A stretch of 12,398 nucleotides of DNA from the NCBI GenBank assembly GCA_019247135.1, contig JAFAPL010000906.1:1-12398 (forward strand), read 5' to 3'. Both the position numbers and the translations under genes were made by a program. Numbering within the stretch: the first letter of the stretch is position 1; the number at the start of each line of letters is the position of its first letter. Positions 5,481 to 12,398 of the stretch are shown one piece after another. This DNA comes from Chloroflexota bacterium. GTDB taxonomy: Bacteria > Chloroflexota > UBA6077 > CF-72. Below the pieces are notes generated by a model. It saw only the letters and a program-made list of their open reading frames with translations, was not told where the DNA came from and searched no databases.

Positions 5481-6257
5481 CTAGGTTGAGTGAGAAAGCT
5501 CAGGGTAGTCGATGTGGTGCAGGCTCAGGCCGATGGCGGGCGCGGTTGGACCGCCACAGCGTCGATCCGCGGCTTGCAATGCTTCGCCGAATTGAGAAGG
5601 TGCCCAGCGCTTTTCGCCGACCCACAGGAGTGAGCCGATGATGCTGCGCACCATCTGTTTCAGGTACGCATCGGCGCAGATTTCGAAGATCAACAGCGAG
5701 TCGTCGATCTCCAGGAGATCGGCGGCATACACGGTGCGGGTTGTGCCACGTGTGTCCGTCGCGGCGGTGCGGAACGTCGCGAAGTCATGGCGGCCGATCA
5801 GCGTTCTGGCCGCCGTGCGCATCGCGTCGACGTCCAGGATGCCGCGAGACGGCAAGCAGCGACCGTGCCACTCCGCGCTCGGGGAGGAGGGGCCGCGCCA
5901 GACGGCGTAGCGGTACCAGCGCCGTAGTGCCGATCGGCGCGCATCGAATCCGTCGGGTGCACAGGCTGCGTCGACCACCCACACGTCGTCGGGCAGCCAG
6001 CGCTGTAGCGTCTGCACGAGACCTGCGGGTGGCATGGACGAGGACGTGTCGAACGTCACGACCTGTGCATCGGCGTGGACGCCCGCGTCCGTGCGGCCCG
6101 CGCATTGCGCTTCGATCGGCTCGCCGAGCGCGGACGAGAGCGCATTCTGCACGCTGGCCTGTAAGGTCGGCAGCCCGTGGGTGACGCTTGCAGGCTGAAC
6201 AGCCCAGCCGGCGAAGCCGGTGCCACGATAGCCGAGCGTCAAGCGCACACGTGACAT
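5481..6257 (-). CDS. truA: tRNA pseudouridine(38-40) synthase TruA
   Basis: TruA converts uridines 38-40 in the anticodon arm of tRNAs to pseudouridine. It is 258 residues, typical length. N-terminal opening RLTLGYRGTGFAGWAVQP; catalytic loop AGRTDAGVHA with the nucleophile Asp57; FDARRSALRRWYRYAVW, which matches the FxARfsa..R.Y.Y motif; then GRHDFATFRTA and the C-terminal DAYLKQMVRSIIGSLLWVG, all TruA hallmarks. ATG 6257-6255 follows the rplQ stop by 11 bases, and the gene ends 14 bases before rplM. It sits inside the ribosomal run, presumably co-transcribed. Nothing unusual seen in motifs or composition. Confidence 0.96.
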   Translation of the reverse strand: MSRVRLTLGYRGTGFAGWAVQPASVTHGLPTLQASVQNALSSALGEPIEAQCAGRTDAGVHADAQVVTFDTSSSMPPAGLVQTLQRWLPDDVWVVDAACAPDGFDARRSALRRWYRYAVWRGPSSPSAEWHGRCLPSRGILDVDAMRTAARTLIGRHDFATFRTAATDTRGTTRTVYAADLLEIDDSLLIFEICADAYLKQMVRSIIGSLLWVGEKRWAPSQFGEALQAADRRCGGPTAPAIGLSLHHIDYPELSHST

Positions 6258-6268
6258 CCGCCGGGTAT

Positions 6269-6622
6269 CTATTGGATCAGCTCGACCTGCGCCATCGGCG
6301 CGCCGTCGCCCCGCCGGGGCATGAGCTTGACCACGCGTGTGAAGCCACCTGGCCGCCCTTGATAGCGGGGGACGATGTCCGTGAAGAGCTTCTTCAGGAC
6401 TTCCTCGTCGTACAGCTTGGCGGCTGCAAGACGGCGGGCATGCAGATCGTCGGCCCGCGCGGCACCGATGAGCTTTTCGACTTCTCGGCGCAGCTCAGCG
6501 GCTTTCGGCTCCGTCGTCTGCAACCGCTCATGGCGGATCAGGTCCGTCATGAGGTTACGGATCAACGACAGACGATGCCCGGTCGGGCGGCCCAGCTTGC
6601 GTTGTGCAACGCGGTGGCGCAT
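6269..6622 (-). CDS. rplQ: 50S ribosomal protein bL17
   Basis: bL17, 117 residues. The beginning MRHRVAQRKLGRPTGHRLSL followed by IRNLMTDLIRHERLQTTEPKAAELRREVEKLI is diagnostic. The C-terminal half has LYDEEVLKKLFTDIVPRYQGRPGGFTRV and ends with the short MAQVELIQ strand. The ATG 6622-6620 is preceded by an AAGG four bases upstream that overlaps the rpoA stop, which suggests translational coupling with rpoA. The rpoA-rplQ order is near universal among bacteria. Confidence 0.97.
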   Translation of the reverse strand: MRHRVAQRKLGRPTGHRLSLIRNLMTDLIRHERLQTTEPKAAELRREVEKLIGAARADDLHARRLAAAKLYDEEVLKKLFTDIVPRYQGRPGGFTRVVKLMPRRGDGAPMAQVELIQ

Positions 6623-6628
6623 TCAGCC

Positions 6629-7645
6629 TTACTCCTCGTCGTTGTCGTCCGCCAGCCCGACCGCGATGCCGGCGCCGTTGGCGGAGACGCCAGCGCCGAT
6701 GGTGCCTTCGGCTGCCTCGCCCTCGGGCAGCACACCGTGCTCCTGCAGCTTCTCGCGCAACTCGACCAGTGACTTCTGGCCGAAGTTGCGCAGCGAGAGC
6801 AGTTCGTTCTCGCTCATCTGCAGAATCTGGCCGACCTTCGTGATCTGCGACCGCTTGAGGCAGTTGTACGTGCGCTGGGAGAGCTCGAGCTGCTCGATCG
6901 GCATGTCGAAGATGCGCGACGGCACCGGACCGGCGCTCAGACCCTGCTTGTCGGGCCGACGCTTCTCCTGCTGGAGCTCCTGGAAAAGCGCGAACTGGTC
7001 GATCAGGATGTTGGCAGCCTGGACCAGCGCCGCCACAGGCGTGATCGTGCCGTCGGTCTGGACGTCGATGACCAGCCGATCCAGGTCGGTGCGCGCCCCG
7101 ACGCGGGCGCTTTCGACGGTGTAGTTGACGCGCCGGATGGGAGTGAACACGGCGTCCACGGGCACCACGCCGAGCGGGACGGACTCTCGACCATCAGACG
7201 GTAGATAACCGATGCCGCGCTCGACGGTCAGCTCCATGTCGAGTCGCGCATCGGGCGAGTCGAGCGTCGCGATGTGCAGCTCGGGGTTGGCGATCTCGAT
7301 CTCGGACGGATAGATGAGATCGGCGGCGGTGACCACGCCAGGGCCCTGCGCTTCGAGACGCAGTGTGACAGGTTGTTCGCCGTGCGACTTCAGTCGAAGC
7401 TGCTTCAGGTTGAGCAGCAGCTCGGTCGTGTCCTCTTTGACGCCGGGGATCGTCGCGAATTCGTGGTAAATGCGCTCGATACGGACGGCAGTGACCGCTG
7501 CGCCTGGCAGCGACGACAGCAAGACTCGACGCAGGGCATTACCGAGGGTCAAGCCAAAGCCACGCTCCAGGGGATCGACCTGGAACTTGGCATAGTCCTC
7601 CGTCTGTTGAAGGATCTCCACCTGAGCATTGAGTTGTTCGAGCAA
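6629..7645 (-). CDS. rpoA: RNA polymerase subunit alpha
   Basis: Alpha subunit of RNA polymerase, 338 residues; it dimerises to nucleate core assembly, and its C-domain contacts UP elements and activators. The N-domain shows FQVDPLERGFGLTLGNALRR, LLSSLPGAAVTAVRIERIYHEF and the EDTTELLLNLKQLRLK stretch. The C-domain (about 250-310) has IEQLELSQRTYNCLKRSQIT, then VGQILQMSENELLSLRNFGQKSLVELREKL, with the DNA-contacting Arg/Asn region. A Gly/Ala/Asp/Glu tail of about 28 residues follows. The start is TTG at 7645-7643, fixed by a perfect GGAGGT (7659-7654) eight bases upstream in the short gap after rpsD, the strongest ribosome-binding site in the window. Confidence 0.97.
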   Translation of the reverse strand: MLEQLNAQVEILQQTEDYAKFQVDPLERGFGLTLGNALRRVLLSSLPGAAVTAVRIERIYHEFATIPGVKEDTTELLLNLKQLRLKSHGEQPVTLRLEAQGPGVVTAADLIYPSEIEIANPELHIATLDSPDARLDMELTVERGIGYLPSDGRESVPLGVVPVDAVFTPIRRVNYTVESARVGARTDLDRLVIDVQTDGTITPVAALVQAANILIDQFALFQELQQEKRRPDKQGLSAGPVPSRIFDMPIEQLELSQRTYNCLKRSQITKVGQILQMSENELLSLRNFGQKSLVELREKLQEHGVLPEGEAAEGTIGAGVSANGAGIAVGLADDNDEE

Positions 7646-7653
7646 TTGAGCGC

Positions 7654-7659
7654 ACCTCC
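7654..7659 (-). promoter_or_regulatory. Strong Shine-Dalgarno before rpoA TTG start
   Basis: GGAGGT lies right after the rpsD stop codon and eight bases before TTG 7645-7643. It decides the non-ATG start of rpoA; most other genes here have weak or no such motif. Confidence 0.85.
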
Positions 7660-7660
7660 G

Positions 7661-8293
7661 CTAGCGCGAGTAGTACTCCACGACAAGCGCTTCGTTCAGA
7701 TTGATATCGATGTCCTGTCGCGAAGGACGGTCACTGACGCGGCCGCTGAGTGCGTTCGCATCGAGGTCGAGCCAGCGCGGAACGGTCTTGCGCGTCAGTG
7801 TGTCTGAGACTGTTTTGAAGTATTCGTTAGTGCGGCTGGACGGGTGCACGGCGATGGTGTCGCCAACCTTGACCTGCGCCGAAGCAATGTTGGTGCGCCG
7901 GCCGTTGACCGTGACATGCCCGTGCAGAACCAGCTGGCGCGCTTGCTTGCGCGAATCAGCGAAGCCCAGGCGATAGACGACGTTGTCCAGGCGCATCTCG
8001 AGGATGCGAAGAAAATTCTCGCCGGTGACGCCCGGCAGGTTCTCGGCATGCTCGAAGTGCTTGTGGAACTGGCGCTCGAGGATGCCGTAGATGTTGCGAG
8101 CCTTCTGTTTTTCTTTGAGCTGAATGCTGTATTCACTTTCCTTGCGGCGTCGCCGATCGCTGGGCGACGCACCTGGTGGGGTCGGCCGGCGTTCGACGGC
8201 GCATTTGGGCGTGAAGCAGCGCTCGCCTTTCAAGAAGAGTTTCATGCCCTGGCGCCGGCAGAGGCGGCACACGGGGCCGGTGTATCGAGCCAT
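7661..8293 (-). CDS. rpsD: 30S ribosomal protein uS4
   Basis: uS4, 210 residues, a primary 16S rRNA binder that also represses its own operon in several bacteria. The N-terminus carries a zinc-binding set, Cys9, Cys12, Cys26 and Cys31 (CRLC ... CFTPKC), the zinc-bearing version of uS4. Next come [20 protein letters not shown] and [40 protein letters not shown], the S4 RNA-binding domain. The end [15 protein letters not shown] is typical. The ATG 8293-8291 has GAGGA about five bases upstream, overlapping the rpsK stop. It sits between rpsK and rpoA as in most Gram-positive-type and Chloroflexota-type alpha operons. Confidence 0.97.
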   Translation of the reverse strand: MARYTGPVCRLCRRQGMKLFLKGERCFTPKCAVERRPTPPGASPSDRRRRKESEYSIQLKEKQKARNIYGILERQFHKHFEHAENLPGVTGENFLRILEMRLDNVVYRLGFADSRKQARQLVLHGHVTVNGRRTNIASAQVKVGDTIAVHPSSRTNEYFKTVSDTLTRKTVPRWLDLDANALSGRVSDRPSRQDIDINLNEALVVEYYSR

Positions 8294-8300
8294 TCAGTCC

Positions 8301-8711
8301 TCAGACCCGCCGCTTCTTCGGCGGGCGGCAGCCATTGTGTGGGATGGGCGTGCGATCGACGATGGCCGTGACCTCGAGGCCGGCCGCCTGGAGCGAGCGA
8401 ATAGCCGCTTCGCGACCCGCGCCCGGACCACGCACGAACACGCTCACCTGACGCATGCCGTGCTCCATGGCTTTACGAGCCGCGGAGTCGGCAGCCAGAC
8501 CGGCGGCGTAGGGGGTCGACTTCCGGGAGCCTTTGAAGCCGGCCGCGCCAGACGAGCCCCACGTGAGGACGTTGCCGTCGGGATCGGTGATCGTGACGAT
8601 CGTGTTGTTGAAACTGGATTGGATGTATGCGTTGCCGCGCGGCACGTTTTTGCGTTCGCGACGACGAACGCGCCCCGCGCCCGCGGCGCGCCCGGCTCGA
8701 CGTTCAGCCAT
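8301..8711 (-). CDS. rpsK: 30S ribosomal protein uS11
   Basis: uS11, 136 residues, part of the 30S platform. After a basic N-terminal tail ([20 protein letters not shown]) come [20 protein letters not shown], the [26 protein letters not shown] stretch and [23 protein letters not shown], all family signatures. It ends with [18 protein letters not shown], the expected C-terminus. ATG 8711-8709 is three bases after the rpsM TAA, so the genes are tightly coupled. Nothing unusual. Confidence 0.97.
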   Translation of the reverse strand: MAERRAGRAAGAGRVRRRERKNVPRGNAYIQSSFNNTIVTITDPDGNVLTWGSSGAAGFKGSRKSTPYAAGLAADSAARKAMEHGMRQVSVFVRGPGAGREAAIRSLQAAGLEVTAIVDRTPIPHNGCRPPKKRRV

Positions 8712-8714
8712 GTG

Positions 8715-9098
8715 TTATTTCTTCGCGCTCGCCTTCTTGCGCCCAGCGACGGTCTTGCGCGGACCTTTTCGCGTGCGCGCGTTGGTGCGGGTGCGCTGGC
8801 CATGCACTGGCAAGCCGCGACGATGACGAATGCCGCGATAGCAGTTGATCTCCATCAGGCGTTTGATGTTCAGGTTGACTTCGCGGCGCAGATCGCCCTC
8901 GACCGTGAACTCGCGATCGACGATCTCACGCAGCCGTGTCACTTCGTCTTCGGTGAGGTCGCGGGTGCGCCGATCGGGTGGCGTGCTGGTGCGCGCCAGA
9001 ATCTTGTGGGCGGACGCTGGACCGATGCCGTAGATGTAGGTCAGCGAAACCCAGATTTGTTTATCGCGCGGAATGTCGACGCCAGCAATGCGTGCCAC
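8715..9098 (-). CDS. rpsM: 30S ribosomal protein uS13
   Basis: uS13, 127 residues, located in the 30S head where it makes the intersubunit bridge and contacts P-site tRNA. Clear markers are [20 protein letters not shown], then [51 protein letters not shown] and a Lys/Ala-rich tail (GRKKASAKK). The start codon is GTG at 9098-9096. A GGGAG lies about 12 bases upstream, a little far for a ribosome-binding site. The gap to rpmJ is 22 bases. First of the S13-S11-S4-alpha-L17 set. Confidence 0.97.
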   Translation of the reverse strand: MARIAGVDIPRDKQIWVSLTYIYGIGPASAHKILARTSTPPDRRTRDLTEDEVTRLREIVDREFTVEGDLRREVNLNIKRLMEINCYRGIRHRRGLPVHGQRTRTNARTRKGPRKTVAGRKKASAKK

Positions 9099-9120
9099 GA
9101 GGTTGTTTGGCTCCCTCTCT

Positions 9121-9234
9121 TTATCCTTGTTTCTGCTTGTGCTTTGGATTGCTGCAAATAACCATCACGGCACCTTTACGGCGGATGATTTTGCACCGTT
9201 CGCAGCGTGGCTTGATTGACGTTCGAATTTTCAT
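9121..9234 (-). CDS. rpmJ: 50S ribosomal protein bL36
   Basis: A 37-codon gene from ATG 9234-9232 to TAA 9123-9121. The peptide starts [20 protein letters not shown] and ends [12 protein letters not shown]. The zinc ribbon residues Cys11, Cys14, Cys27 and His32 are all present, so this is the zinc-binding (C+) form of bL36. A GGGTGA just upstream may act as ribosome-binding site. It precedes rpsM, as is usual. Upstream, the infA and map genes often seen between adk and rpmJ are missing. Confidence 0.95.
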   Translation of the reverse strand: MKIRTSIKPRCERCKIIRRKGAVMVICSNPKHKQKQG

Positions 9235-9273
9235 GGCTTCACCCGAGAATGGCTGGCGCATTTAGCGCGCAGC

Positions 9274-9296
9274 GAAAACAAGCCCCTCATCGGGGC
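9274..9296 (-). terminator. Terminator-like hairpin between adk and rpmJ
   Basis: On the minus strand GCCCC-GATGA-GGGGC (9296-9282) is a perfect five-base-pair GC stem with a five-base loop. It is followed by TTGTTTT (to 9275). It could end or attenuate the secY-adk message. The stem is short and the T-run is interrupted, so it may be only partial, and it could also belong to the leader of the rpmJ-rpsM message. Confidence 0.4.
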
Positions 9297-9345
9297 AACC
9301 TGCCAAGTTTAGCACAACCTTCACCTTGTCTGACCCAATACGCGT

Positions 9346-10029
9346 TCAGATGCGCCGGGTCATGGGCGCGACGATGGCAATCTCGCGTGCGATTTCAGCG
9401 GCGACTGTGTCGATATCGCGCGTGCCGTCGAGTCGTCGCAAAATACCGTGCTGCTGGTAGTACTCGACGACCGGGACGGTGTCGGCGATGTACACCTTGA
9501 TTCGCTCGGCCACGACCTCGACTTTGTCGTCCTCGCGCTGGTACAGCTCGCCGCCGTCCACGTCGCAAACGCCTTTCACCCGCGGCGCGTTCACGCGATA
9601 GTCGTAGGTCTCGTGGCCGATGGGACAGGTCCAGCGGTGCGCCGCGCGATCGATGAGGACGTCCAGTGGCACTTCCAGGTACAGCGCGAGCTGTAGTTCT
9701 CTGCCTACTTTGGTGAGCTCAGCGTCGAGCGCTTCGGCTTGCTTGAGGGTCCTGGGAAAGCCATCCAGCAAGACACCATGCTGAGCGTCGGGCTGGTGCA
9801 TCCGCTCGAGAATCATGTCGATGACCAGATCGTCGGGCACGAGCAGGCCGCGATCCATGTAGGTCTTGGCCTCGAGACCGAGCGGGGTGCCGCGCTGATG
9901 GTTTTCGCGTAGCAGGTCGCCACTGGCGATATGCGGCACGTGGGAGGCCGCGGAGATGCGGCGGGCCTGGGTGCCTTTTCCAGCACCGACAGGCCCCAAC
10001 AGCACCAGGTCGAGCGGGCTATCGCCCAA
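9346..10029 (-). CDS. adk: Adenylate kinase
   Basis: Catalyses ATP + AMP to 2 ADP; cytosolic, 227 residues, long (lid-bearing) type. P-loop GPVGAGKG (12-19), AMP-binding HIASGDLLREN (33-43), DGFPRT (89-94), and the lid from about 128 to 168 ending GELYQREDD. The lid usually holds four zinc ligands; here only Cys135 and Cys155 remain. The second position is Gly138 (with His139 next to it) and the fourth is Asp158. Start is TTG 10029-10027, overlapping the secY stop by 11 bases; no ATG is available. secY-adk is the standard order, but the stop is followed by a 111-base spacer and rpmJ rather than by map and infA. Confidence 0.96.
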   Translation of the reverse strand: MGDSPLDLVLLGPVGAGKGTQARRISAASHVPHIASGDLLRENHQRGTPLGLEAKTYMDRGLLVPDDLVIDMILERMHQPDAQHGVLLDGFPRTLKQAEALDAELTKVGRELQLALYLEVPLDVLIDRAAHRWTCPIGHETYDYRVNAPRVKGVCDVDGGELYQREDDKVEVVAERIKVYIADTVPVVEYYQQHGILRRLDGTRDIDTVAAEIAREIAIVAPMTRRI

Positions 10030-11338
10030 TGAAACCCCGGTAGTTACGCATGATCAGCTGTGCTTCGAGCTGACGCATGGTATCCAACGCGACGCCGACC
10101 ACGATCAGCACGGCAGTGCTGGAGATGGTCAAAGTCTGGAAGCCGGTGGCTACTTTCACGAAATACGGCAGCACGGCCACAATGCCCAGGAAGAGCGCCC
10201 CGGCGACCGTGATGCGGATCAGCACCGCGGACAGATACTGGTGCGTGGGCCGGCCGGGCCGGATGCCAGGAATGAATCCGTTCTGACGCTGCAGGTTTTC
10301 AGCGATGTTTTGCTGCTGAAAGATCACCAGCGCATAGAAGAAGGTGAACGCTACGACCATGATGAAATACAGCAGCCAGTACACCGGGCTCGAGCCCGCG
10401 TTGAAGGTGTTGTAGATAGTCGTCGCGATCGTCGAAACAACCTGGTTGTCGTTGTTGACGAAGTAGCTGGAGATCGTCCACGGCAGAATCAGCATGCTCG
10501 AGGCGAAGATCAGCGGGATCATCCCAGCCGAGTTGACTTTCAGCGGAATGTGCGTTGTGCCCCCACCGTAGACCCGGTTGCCGCGGATCTGCTTCGAGAT
10601 CTGGACCGGGATCCGCCGCTGGCCTTCGTAGACGTAGATGATCGCCACGATCGTCACGATCGCGAGCCCACCGAAAACGATCAGCTGTGGAAAGTCCACG
10701 CCCGCCGCGAAGCCCTGGAAAACCTGAAACGGCAGGCGGGCCATGATGCCGCCGAAGATGATGATCGAGACGCCCTGACCGACGCCATACTGGGTGATCA
10801 GCTCGCCCATCCAGACGAGCAGCAGGGTGCCCGCGGTCATCGAGATGATGATGGCCAGCGTCCCGAGTGGGTCCTGGTCAAAGCCGAAATTCTTGATGAT
10901 CGGCGTGCCGCCGCCGGTGGAAAAATTGATCAGGTTCGGCGTGCCGTACGCCTGGAACATGGCCAGCGGCACGGTCAGCCAGTGCGTCCACTGGTTGATC
11001 TTCTGTCGACCGCTCTCGCCTTCCTTGGCGATCTCCTGCAGCTTGGGGATGGCCGGCTGCATGATCTGCATGATGATCTGGGCGGTGATATACGGATACA
11101 CGCCCAGAGCGGCGACGGACAGACTGCTCAATGCACCACCTGAGAACAGGTCGAAGAAGCCGGCGAGCTGGTTGGTCTGAAAGACGCGGCTGAGGGCAGC
11201 CACGTCCGCGCCAGGGACGGGGATATGCGCGATGAAGCGGAAGGCGACCAGCATCGCGAGCGTGAACAGCAGCTTGCGACGCAGATCAGGGATCTTGAAC
11301 GCGTCGAGCGCGGCTGTCAGTAAGGGTGCGTTGAGCAT
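10019..11338 (-). CDS. secY: Protein translocase subunit SecY
   Basis: Channel-forming subunit of the Sec translocon in the cytoplasmic membrane, 439 residues with about ten transmembrane segments. TM1 (LLFTLAMLVAFRFIAHIPVPG) is followed by the plug region (FFDLFSGGALSSLSVAALGV), the signature YPYITAQIIMQIMQPAIPKL, the first large loop KEGESGRQKINQWTHW, and the cytosolic loop YVYEGQRRIPVQISKQIRG. Next come LPLKVNSAGMIPLIFASS-like residues, here THIPLKVNSAGMIPLIFASS. The C-terminus ends NYRGFIGR. ATG 11338-11336 has AAGGT nine bases upstream. It is separated from rplO by 104 bases containing a small hairpin. SecE and SecG are not in the window. Confidence 0.97.
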   Translation of the reverse strand: MLNAPLLTAALDAFKIPDLRRKLLFTLAMLVAFRFIAHIPVPGADVAALSRVFQTNQLAGFFDLFSGGALSSLSVAALGVYPYITAQIIMQIMQPAIPKLQEIAKEGESGRQKINQWTHWLTVPLAMFQAYGTPNLINFSTGGGTPIIKNFGFDQDPLGTLAIIISMTAGTLLLVWMGELITQYGVGQGVSIIIFGGIMARLPFQVFQGFAAGVDFPQLIVFGGLAIVTIVAIIYVYEGQRRIPVQISKQIRGNRVYGGGTTHIPLKVNSAGMIPLIFASSMLILPWTISSYFVNNDNQVVSTIATTIYNTFNAGSSPVYWLLYFIMVVAFTFFYALVIFQQQNIAENLQRQNGFIPGIRPGRPTHQYLSAVLIRITVAGALFLGIVAVLPYFVKVATGFQTLTISSTAVLIVVGVALDTMRQLEAQLIMRNYRGFIGR

Positions 11339-11442
11339 ATCGGCGTTACCTTAATGCCTGGCGCCGCCGGGCCAGGATTGTTTTGCAGTTCGCGGGCTGC
11401 CGCGGCGACGGACAGTCGAGCGCGAGACAGCGACAGCACGGG

Positions 11443-12000
11443 TCATTCGACGGCGGGGGCGGTCGCTTCCGCGGTCTCCGAAGGGCTTTCGGCTTGCCCG
11501 CCGATCAGCTCGACGCTGCCCCCGGCCGTAGCTTCCGAAGGCTTTTCGGCTTGTCCGTCGATCAGCTCGACGCTGCCGCCCGCGGCCTCGATCTTTTGTC
11601 TCGCGCCGGCGCTGAATTTGTGTGCTCGCACGGTCAGCTTGACGCTGAAGTCGCCCTGGCCGAGCACTTTGACCGGACCGGATTTCCCGCGTAATACCCC
11701 CGCGGTTTCGAACTCCTCAGGGCCGACCGTGCTACCGGCCGGGAAATCGGCCAGGTCGCGGACGTTGAGCTCGCGATATTCCACGCGGAACGGATTCCGA
11801 AACCCGCGGCGATACGGCAGCTTGCGGATGAGTGGCAGCTGGCCGCCTTCGAAATAGGGTGGGACACCGCCGCCGGCGCGGGCGTTCTGGCCCTTGGTGC
11901 CCTTGCCACCGGTCTTGACTTTCCCGGAGCCGTGCCCACGGCCGATGCGGATCCGTTCGCGGGCCGAGCCGCTGGGGGGCTTGAGCTCGTGCATGCGCAT
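11443..12000 (-). CDS. rplO: 50S ribosomal protein uL15 with repeated tail
   Basis: uL15, 185 residues, longer than the usual 145 to 150. The conserved part is MRMHELKPPSGSARERIRIG, RGHGSGKVKTGGKGTKGQNARAG, PYFEGGQLPLIRKLPYRRGF, then VKLTVRAHKFSAGARQKIEAAGGSVELI, where most homologs end. Beyond that, a Gln/Glu/Pro/Ser-rich tail contains a second copy of the final strand: GGSVELIDGQAEKPSEATA followed by GGSVELIGGQAESPSETAE. The duplication is also clear in DNA (57-base period). The gene starts 11 bases after rpmD; a second ATG two codons in is also possible. Function as uL15 is certain; the tail's role is unknown. Confidence 0.96.
   Translation of the reverse strand: MRMHELKPPSGSARERIRIGRGHGSGKVKTGGKGTKGQNARAGGGVPPYFEGGQLPLIRKLPYRRGFRNPFRVEYRELNVRDLADFPAGSTVGPEEFETAGVLRGKSGPVKVLGQGDFSVKLTVRAHKFSAGARQKIEAAGGSVELIDGQAEKPSEATAGGSVELIGGQAESPSETAEATAPAVE
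11474..11583. repeat. Two-copy 57-bp tandem repeat in rplO tail
   Basis: The units 11474-11526 and 11531-11583 align at a 57-base offset, with a 17-base identical core (11504-11520 and 11561-11577) and scattered single-base differences. Each encodes 19 residues containing SVELI-GQAE-PSE. Being a multiple of three, the duplication keeps the frame. Confidence 0.85.
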
Positions 12001-12011
12001 GACGCTACTTC

Positions 12012-12209
12012 TTACTCCTCAATGACTCGAACGAGATGGCTGACCTTCTGGACCATGCCGCGGGTTACGGGCGAGTCAGCCTGCTCGACGATCTGGTGCA
12101 GTTTTCTCAGCCCGAGCGCGCGAACGGTTGCCCGCTGGCGCTCGGGATTGCCGATGGGGCTGCGGACGAGCTGCAGTTTGATCGTCCGAGGCGCGGTTGT
12201 CTCACTCAT
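12012..12209 (-). CDS. rpmD: 50S ribosomal protein uL30
   Basis: uL30, 65 residues. After a short N-tail (MSETTAPR) comes [20 protein letters not shown], then [20 protein letters not shown] and [16 protein letters not shown]. This is the characteristic short uL30 fold, with the RSPIG turn and the GLRKLHQ helix. Its ATG 12209-12207 overlaps the stop of the upstream gene by eight bases. The TAA is 11 bases before rplO. The uL30-uL15-SecY order is standard for the spc operon. Confidence 0.96.
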   Translation of the reverse strand: MSETTAPRTIKLQLVRSPIGNPERQRATVRALGLRKLHQIVEQADSPVTRGMVQKVSHLVRVIEE

Positions 12210-12398
12210 GCGCCGTGCCCTCCGCGGGCGTTTCTACGGGCGGCGAGAGTGCCGCTTCCGGTGCGGCCGTTACCACTGGCGCTTCGACTGCTGGTGCCCT
12301 TGCGGCCGTTACCGCTGGCTCGGAAACTTCAGCCGTCGCGGTAGTGCTCGGGGCCTCAGCCTCGTCCGACGCTGCGGGTGCGGCAGGCGGCCGCGTCT
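12202..12398 (-). CDS. rpsE: Probable uS5 (rpsE), C-terminal tail only
   Basis: A minus-strand open frame enters at the right edge and ends at TGA 12204-12202, overlapping the rpmD start by eight bases. The 64 residues visible are almost only Ala, Pro, Glu, Thr and Val (for example [20 protein letters not shown]), with a 13-base identical repeat at 12262-12274 and 12301-12313 (39 bases apart, 13 codons). None of the uS5 core lies in the window. The assignment rests on position alone, since rpsE normally precedes rpmD directly. The tail resembles the disordered extensions some high-GC bacteria add to uS5 and other ribosomal proteins. Frame choice is secure, because the other two minus frames contain stops. 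Confidence 0.6.
   Translation of the reverse strand, partial: TRPPAAPAASDEAEAPSTTATAEVSEPAVTAARAPAVEAPVVTAAPEAALSPPVETPAEGTAHE

Noticed and set aside
8124..9161. Plus-strand open frame of 345 codons opposite rpsD, rpsK and rpsM
   Set aside because: It crosses three certain ribosomal genes and their gaps, has no family resemblance, and mirrors codon bias of the minus strand.
9956..11143. Long plus-strand open frame (395 codons) opposite secY and adk
   Set aside because: Composition is Asp/His/Arg-rich with no recognisable domain, and it is fully antisense to unmistakable secY. Long antisense frames are expected in GC-rich coding DNA.
11357..11376. Perfect 6-bp stem CCTGGC/GCCAGG between rplO and secY
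   Set aside because: Its T-run lies on the plus-strand side (ATTGTTTT), where no plus-strand gene needs terminating. On the minus strand it is followed by the secY ribosome-binding region, so it is not a terminator. It might affect secY translation, but nothing supports this.
1..12398. tRNA, rRNA, CRISPR array, insertion sequence or terminal repeats
   Set aside because: No cloverleaf-like segments, regularly spaced repeats, transposase-like proteins or long inverted repeats were recognised by eye.

Overview
This is a high-GC bacterial chromosome segment in which almost every gene lies on the minus strand. It is a core translation and replication/repair cluster, not an accessory island. Reading 5'->3' on the minus strand (right to left), it begins with the tail of a probable rpsE. 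Then come rpmD (uL30), rplO (uL15), secY, adk, rpmJ (bL36), rpsM (uS13), rpsK (uS11), rpsD (uS4), rpoA, rplQ (bL17), truA, rplM (uL13) and rpsI (uS9). That is the spc/alpha block continued by the L17-truA-L13-S9 block typical of Gram-positive-type and Chloroflexota-type genomes. After a 681-base interruption the minus strand resumes with rpsP (bS16), a KH-domain RNA-binding gene (khpA-like), rimM, recO, dnaX, a YbaB/EbfC nucleoid protein and the first 26 codons of recR. GC-rich coding, the gene order and the style of the inserted endonuclease suggest a Chloroflexota-like bacterium. That is inference; no rRNA is present to confirm it.

Most neighbours are separated by under 25 bases or overlap by 1 to 8 bases, so they are probably translated as two or three polycistronic messages. 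Non-ATG starts are common: TTG for rpoA, adk and rpsP, and GTG for rpsM and recR. The map and infA genes often found between adk and rpmJ are absent here. Their place is taken by a 111-base spacer with a terminator-like hairpin.

The unusual region is 3889-4710. A plus-strand gene with a LAGLIDADG motif fills the space exactly between the rpsP start and the rpsI stop. Its 5' part appears to carry an inversion of about 85-90 bp: the missing stretch of protein can be read on the opposite strand, and turning it back restores one open frame of 219 codons from ATG 3889 to the stop at 4545. The last ~43 codons of the adjacent rpsI show a sharp drop in third-position GC (about half, against nearly all G/C just upstream). 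It looks as though the 3' end of this essential ribosomal gene arrived recoded together with the endonuclease, a natural 'cut and replace the target end' arrangement.

Secondary curiosities are a 57-bp tandem duplication in the tail of rplO, an Ala/Pro/Glu-rich repetitive tail on the probable uS5, a half-lost zinc motif in the adenylate kinase lid, and an ambiguous rimM start that may overlap khpA by about 150 bases.
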